Positions 61,806 to 64,000 of a stretch of DNA of 64,000 nt are shown piece by piece. Position numbers and translations under genes: made by a program. Location: assembly GCA_037355855.1 (NCBI GenBank), contig CM074766.1, positions 1-64,000 on the forward strand. Reading direction: 5' to 3'. The stretch comes from Pseudo-nitzschia pungens. Its lineage: Eukaryota > Bacillariophyta > Bacillariophyceae > Bacillariales > Bacillariaceae. Position 1 is the stretch's first letter; each line of letters opens with the position of its first letter. The notes under the pieces were generated by a model that was given only the letters and a program-made list of their open reading frames with translations, had not been told where the DNA came from and ran no database searches.

Positions 61806-63674
61806 ATGGCGCAACGACCGAATGGCACGGAGAAAGTGCAGATTTCCGACAAGACGGCTGAAAACGAAGCACAAAAGGCCGAGACACCAAGCAAGGAGGA
61901 CGGCAAGAGAAAAGCCGGGACGAAGAAACGAAAGTCCAAGGGCAAAGCCATTGCGATTTCCACTCCGACAAAAGAACAAGCCAACGGGAAACAAGACGGC
62001 AGCGGCAGCAGCAGCAGCAGCAGCTTTGGAAAAGAAGAAAGGGACGCATCGGAAGCCCCCATCAAAAAGGCCAAAACGGAAGCGAACGACGATTCCAAAA
62101 TCGACGCTACAGCTATAGCTGTATCTGCATCTACATCTGCATCTGCATCTACACCTTCCACTCCGACCCAATCCGACAAGAAGACGAAAACCGCAGCACC
62201 AAAGAAAAAGACACCCAAGGCCAAGGACAAAGCTACCGCAAAAACTTCCACGCCATCCAAAGCGGCTGGGGACAAAACGGATAGCGCGACGAAATCTAAG
62301 GGCAAGACCACAATCACTGCGGTAGATCCAACCCTCACCACAAAAGCAAAGACCACAAAGACAAAGGCCGCCGCGAAATCGCAAAAACAGACCAACAAAA
62401 AAGCCAAGGCCAAAACTGCCGCTGCTGATGATTATGATTGTGATTATGATTATGATGTCTCCACGCCTGCCAAGAAAAAGTCTGCCAAAAAATCTCGCAA
62501 GAAGACGAAAGAAGAAGTGGACAAAACGAATGAATCTAAATCGAAGGAAGACTCCAAGAAAGATTCCGTGGTCGCAACAGCTGCCACCAACGAGCGCAAC
62601 AGCACCAAAGAAGCCCCGGCCACCACAATGGGGGGCAAGAAGAAAACAACCACCATCGCCAAGGCTAAGACCAAAGCCAAACCCACGACTTCGAAAAAGG
62701 CCCCGACGGCAAAGAACGCAAAGGCCAAGCCGGTCAAGAAGCAACACAACCAAAAGCCAGCCCTTACCAAAATGAAACAGCAACTGAAATCACTCCAGCA
62801 CCAGCACCAGCAGACCGCCAAGGACGGAGCCAAGCCGCTCAAAAAGCAGCAAATGCGCAAGATTCTCGAAAAGGAGCAAGAAATGAAAAAGGTTCAGTTC
62901 ACGGAAAAGGCCACTTCATCGGAGAAACGAAAACAAGAACAAGAAACGACCAACCCTCAGTCGTCCGAAGAAACGAACTCATCTGAGACGGAATGCAGTT
63001 CCGAGCAGCCACTGCTTCCCGAGGAGAACGAATCGTCCAAAGCAGCAGATGAAGGTAATACCGGTGAATCCAACTCGAGCGCGGAACCTACTGCGGATCC
63101 GACTCCCACTCGAGCCGACGAAAAAACCAAGGAGAGAAGTGCTATTGACACAACTGCTACTCCGGCAAGAGAATCACCCAAGGGGACCCAAGCAACTACC
63201 AAGAAAGGAGGCAACAAGAAACAAACCACCCCCAAGGCAAAGGCTACGACTGCCAAGGCAAAAGCCACCGCCTCCAAGGCCAAGCCGGTCAAGAAGCAAC
63301 AAAACCAAAAGCCTCCCCTCACCAAAAAGAAACAACAATTGAAATCCCTCCAGCAGCAGCAGCAGCAGAGCGCCAAGGACGGAGCCAAGCCCCTCAAGAA
63401 ACAAGAAATGCGCAAGATTCTCCTACAAGCCGCTGCGCAACCGCAGATGCAAAAACCATTCGCCGACCGGGAAAAGGCATTGGTGATGAGCCTGGCACGT
63501 GAAAAACTGGAACTCGAACTCAAGCACGAGATCGAAAAGCAACGGGAGGCTTCCATGCTCAAATACTACGAGCTTTACCAAAAATTCCAGGACAACGACC
63601 TGATTCTTGCCGTGTGCCCGCACATGGAACCCATCGTGAACGCCGTCACAAATGCCTCCAAGAAGGGGCAATGA
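61806..63674 (+). CDS. Lys/Ala-rich nuclear-type protein, 622 aa
   Basis: Long single-exon protein dominated by Lys, Ala, Thr and Ser, with many KKxK clusters (KRKAGTKKRKSKGK at ~34-47, KKKTPKAKDKATAKT near 138), like linker-histone tails or nucleolar proteins. Two ~55-residue homologous blocks, around 305-360 and 492-545, share AKPVKKQ(H/Q)NQKP, KQQLKSLQ, and AKDGAKPLKKQ(Q/E)MRKIL. The C-terminal ~85 residues are the only well-folded-looking part: FADREKALVMSLAREKLELE, LKHEIEKQREASMLKYYELY, then LAVCPHMEPIVNAVTNAS, probably a coiled coil with a cap. No known family recognised. It lies outside the giant transposon. Confidence 0.75.
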   Translation: MAQRPNGTEKVQISDKTAENEAQKAETPSKEDGKRKAGTKKRKSKGKAIAISTPTKEQANGKQDGSGSSSSSSFGKEERDASEAPIKKAKTEANDDSKIDATAIAVSASTSASASTPSTPTQSDKKTKTAAPKKKTPKAKDKATAKTSTPSKAAGDKTDSATKSKGKTTITAVDPTLTTKAKTTKTKAAAKSQKQTNKKAKAKTAAADDYDCDYDYDVSTPAKKKSAKKSRKKTKEEVDKTNESKSKEDSKKDSVVATAATNERNSTKEAPATTMGGKKKTTTIAKAKTKAKPTTSKKAPTAKNAKAKPVKKQHNQKPALTKMKQQLKSLQHQHQQTAKDGAKPLKKQQMRKILEKEQEMKKVQFTEKATSSEKRKQEQETTNPQSSEETNSSETECSSEQPLLPEENESSKAADEGNTGESNSSAEPTADPTPTRADEKTKERSAIDTTATPARESPKGTQATTKKGGNKKQTTPKAKATTAKAKATASKAKPVKKQQNQKPPLTKKKQQLKSLQQQQQQSAKDGAKPLKKQEMRKILLQAAAQPQMQKPFADREKALVMSLAREKLELELKHEIEKQREASMLKYYELYQKFQDNDLILAVCPHMEPIVNAVTNASKKGQ

Positions 63675-64000
63675 TGATGGTGACGTCGACGGTGACGGTA
63701 ACGACGACGACGATGACGATGACGATGACCAGCATGCACGCAACAAAAACACTTGGCGATAGAAGATTCGTACTTTTTGTGAGCAAATGCATCATACTAG
63801 AAACGCATATATTATACCTCTACGCAACTCTCGCAACAACGATATCCTTTGAAGTGTTTGTATCGCTAGATTGTGACGTTGTTAATAGAACGAGGTTGTC
63901 CTCCGGTGAATCGAGGAGGTCGTCATCGGAGCCGTGTTCTGACCTGGGTACTAGCAACAGTAGGCATGTAGTACTAGTACCAAGTGTCTTTTGCACCAAG
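63675..64000. other. Downstream of the Lys-rich gene to window end
   Basis: No gene. A GACGATGACGATGAC trinucleotide-like run at 63690-63730 immediately follows the stop. Confidence 0.5.

Overview
This is a eukaryotic nuclear window, most likely from a diatom (probably a raphid pennate; genus not determinable from the sequence alone). The case rests on two secreted proteins built of BspA-type ~25-residue repeats with Ser/Pro linkers, a small secreted Lys-rich protein with a Pro/Ser tail resembling diatom silica-associated proteins, an RMT2-type arginine methyltransferase, short GT-AG introns in otherwise intron-poor genes, and intergenic DNA made largely from a few short words (TACGAAGTA, AAGGTTA, ACCGGTA, ACTAGT). 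No tRNA, rRNA, CRISPR array or bacterial operon was recognised.

Layout. 1-7.6 kb: a CCCCAA/CAA simple repeat, a broken Ty3-type integrase fragment, ACTAGT-word repeats, an almost intact 2.28-kb LTR-like element without coding capacity (206-bp direct repeats, 5-bp target duplication CTAAC), and two hairpin-rich repeat copies. 7.6-17.3 kb: a leucine-rich-repeat protein and, on the minus strand, a fused FAD-oxidoreductase/cyclopropane-fatty-acid synthase with one intron. 17.3-24.9 kb: a mobile-element block with a TA-flanked MITE, a complete 3.86-kb pogo-like Tc1/mariner transposon whose transposase has Glu at the second catalytic position, and an abutting 383-bp MITE. 24.9-31 kb: three ordinary genes (GRAM-VASt lipid-transfer-like protein, RMT2 methyltransferase, silaffin-like secreted protein). 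32.5-40.8 kb: two BspA-repeat surface proteins in opposite orientation. The first is broken by a frameshift and an LTR-like insertion, the second is intact. 40.8-45.2 kb: gene-poor, with a 111-bp hAT-type MITE (8-bp target duplication) and minisatellites.

45,227-61,266: the most striking object, a ~16-kb DNA transposon bounded by ~510-bp inverted repeats and a candidate 3-bp target duplication (CTG). It carries a Harbinger/IS5-like DDE transposase beside its right end and five further genes of unrecognised function: a repeat-rich acidic protein, a two-exon nuclear-type protein, a predicted N-myristoylated small acidic protein, a two-helix membrane protein and a 945-aa repeat protein. It also carries a 1.15-kb satellite array and many copies of an imperfect palindrome, AGTGGC(7 nt)GCCACT, spread through its non-coding DNA and noticed nowhere else in the window. 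I regard it as a giant cargo-bearing transposon of a kind I do not recognise. Past its right end, at 61.8-63.7 kb, is a Lys-rich chromatin-type protein of unknown function.
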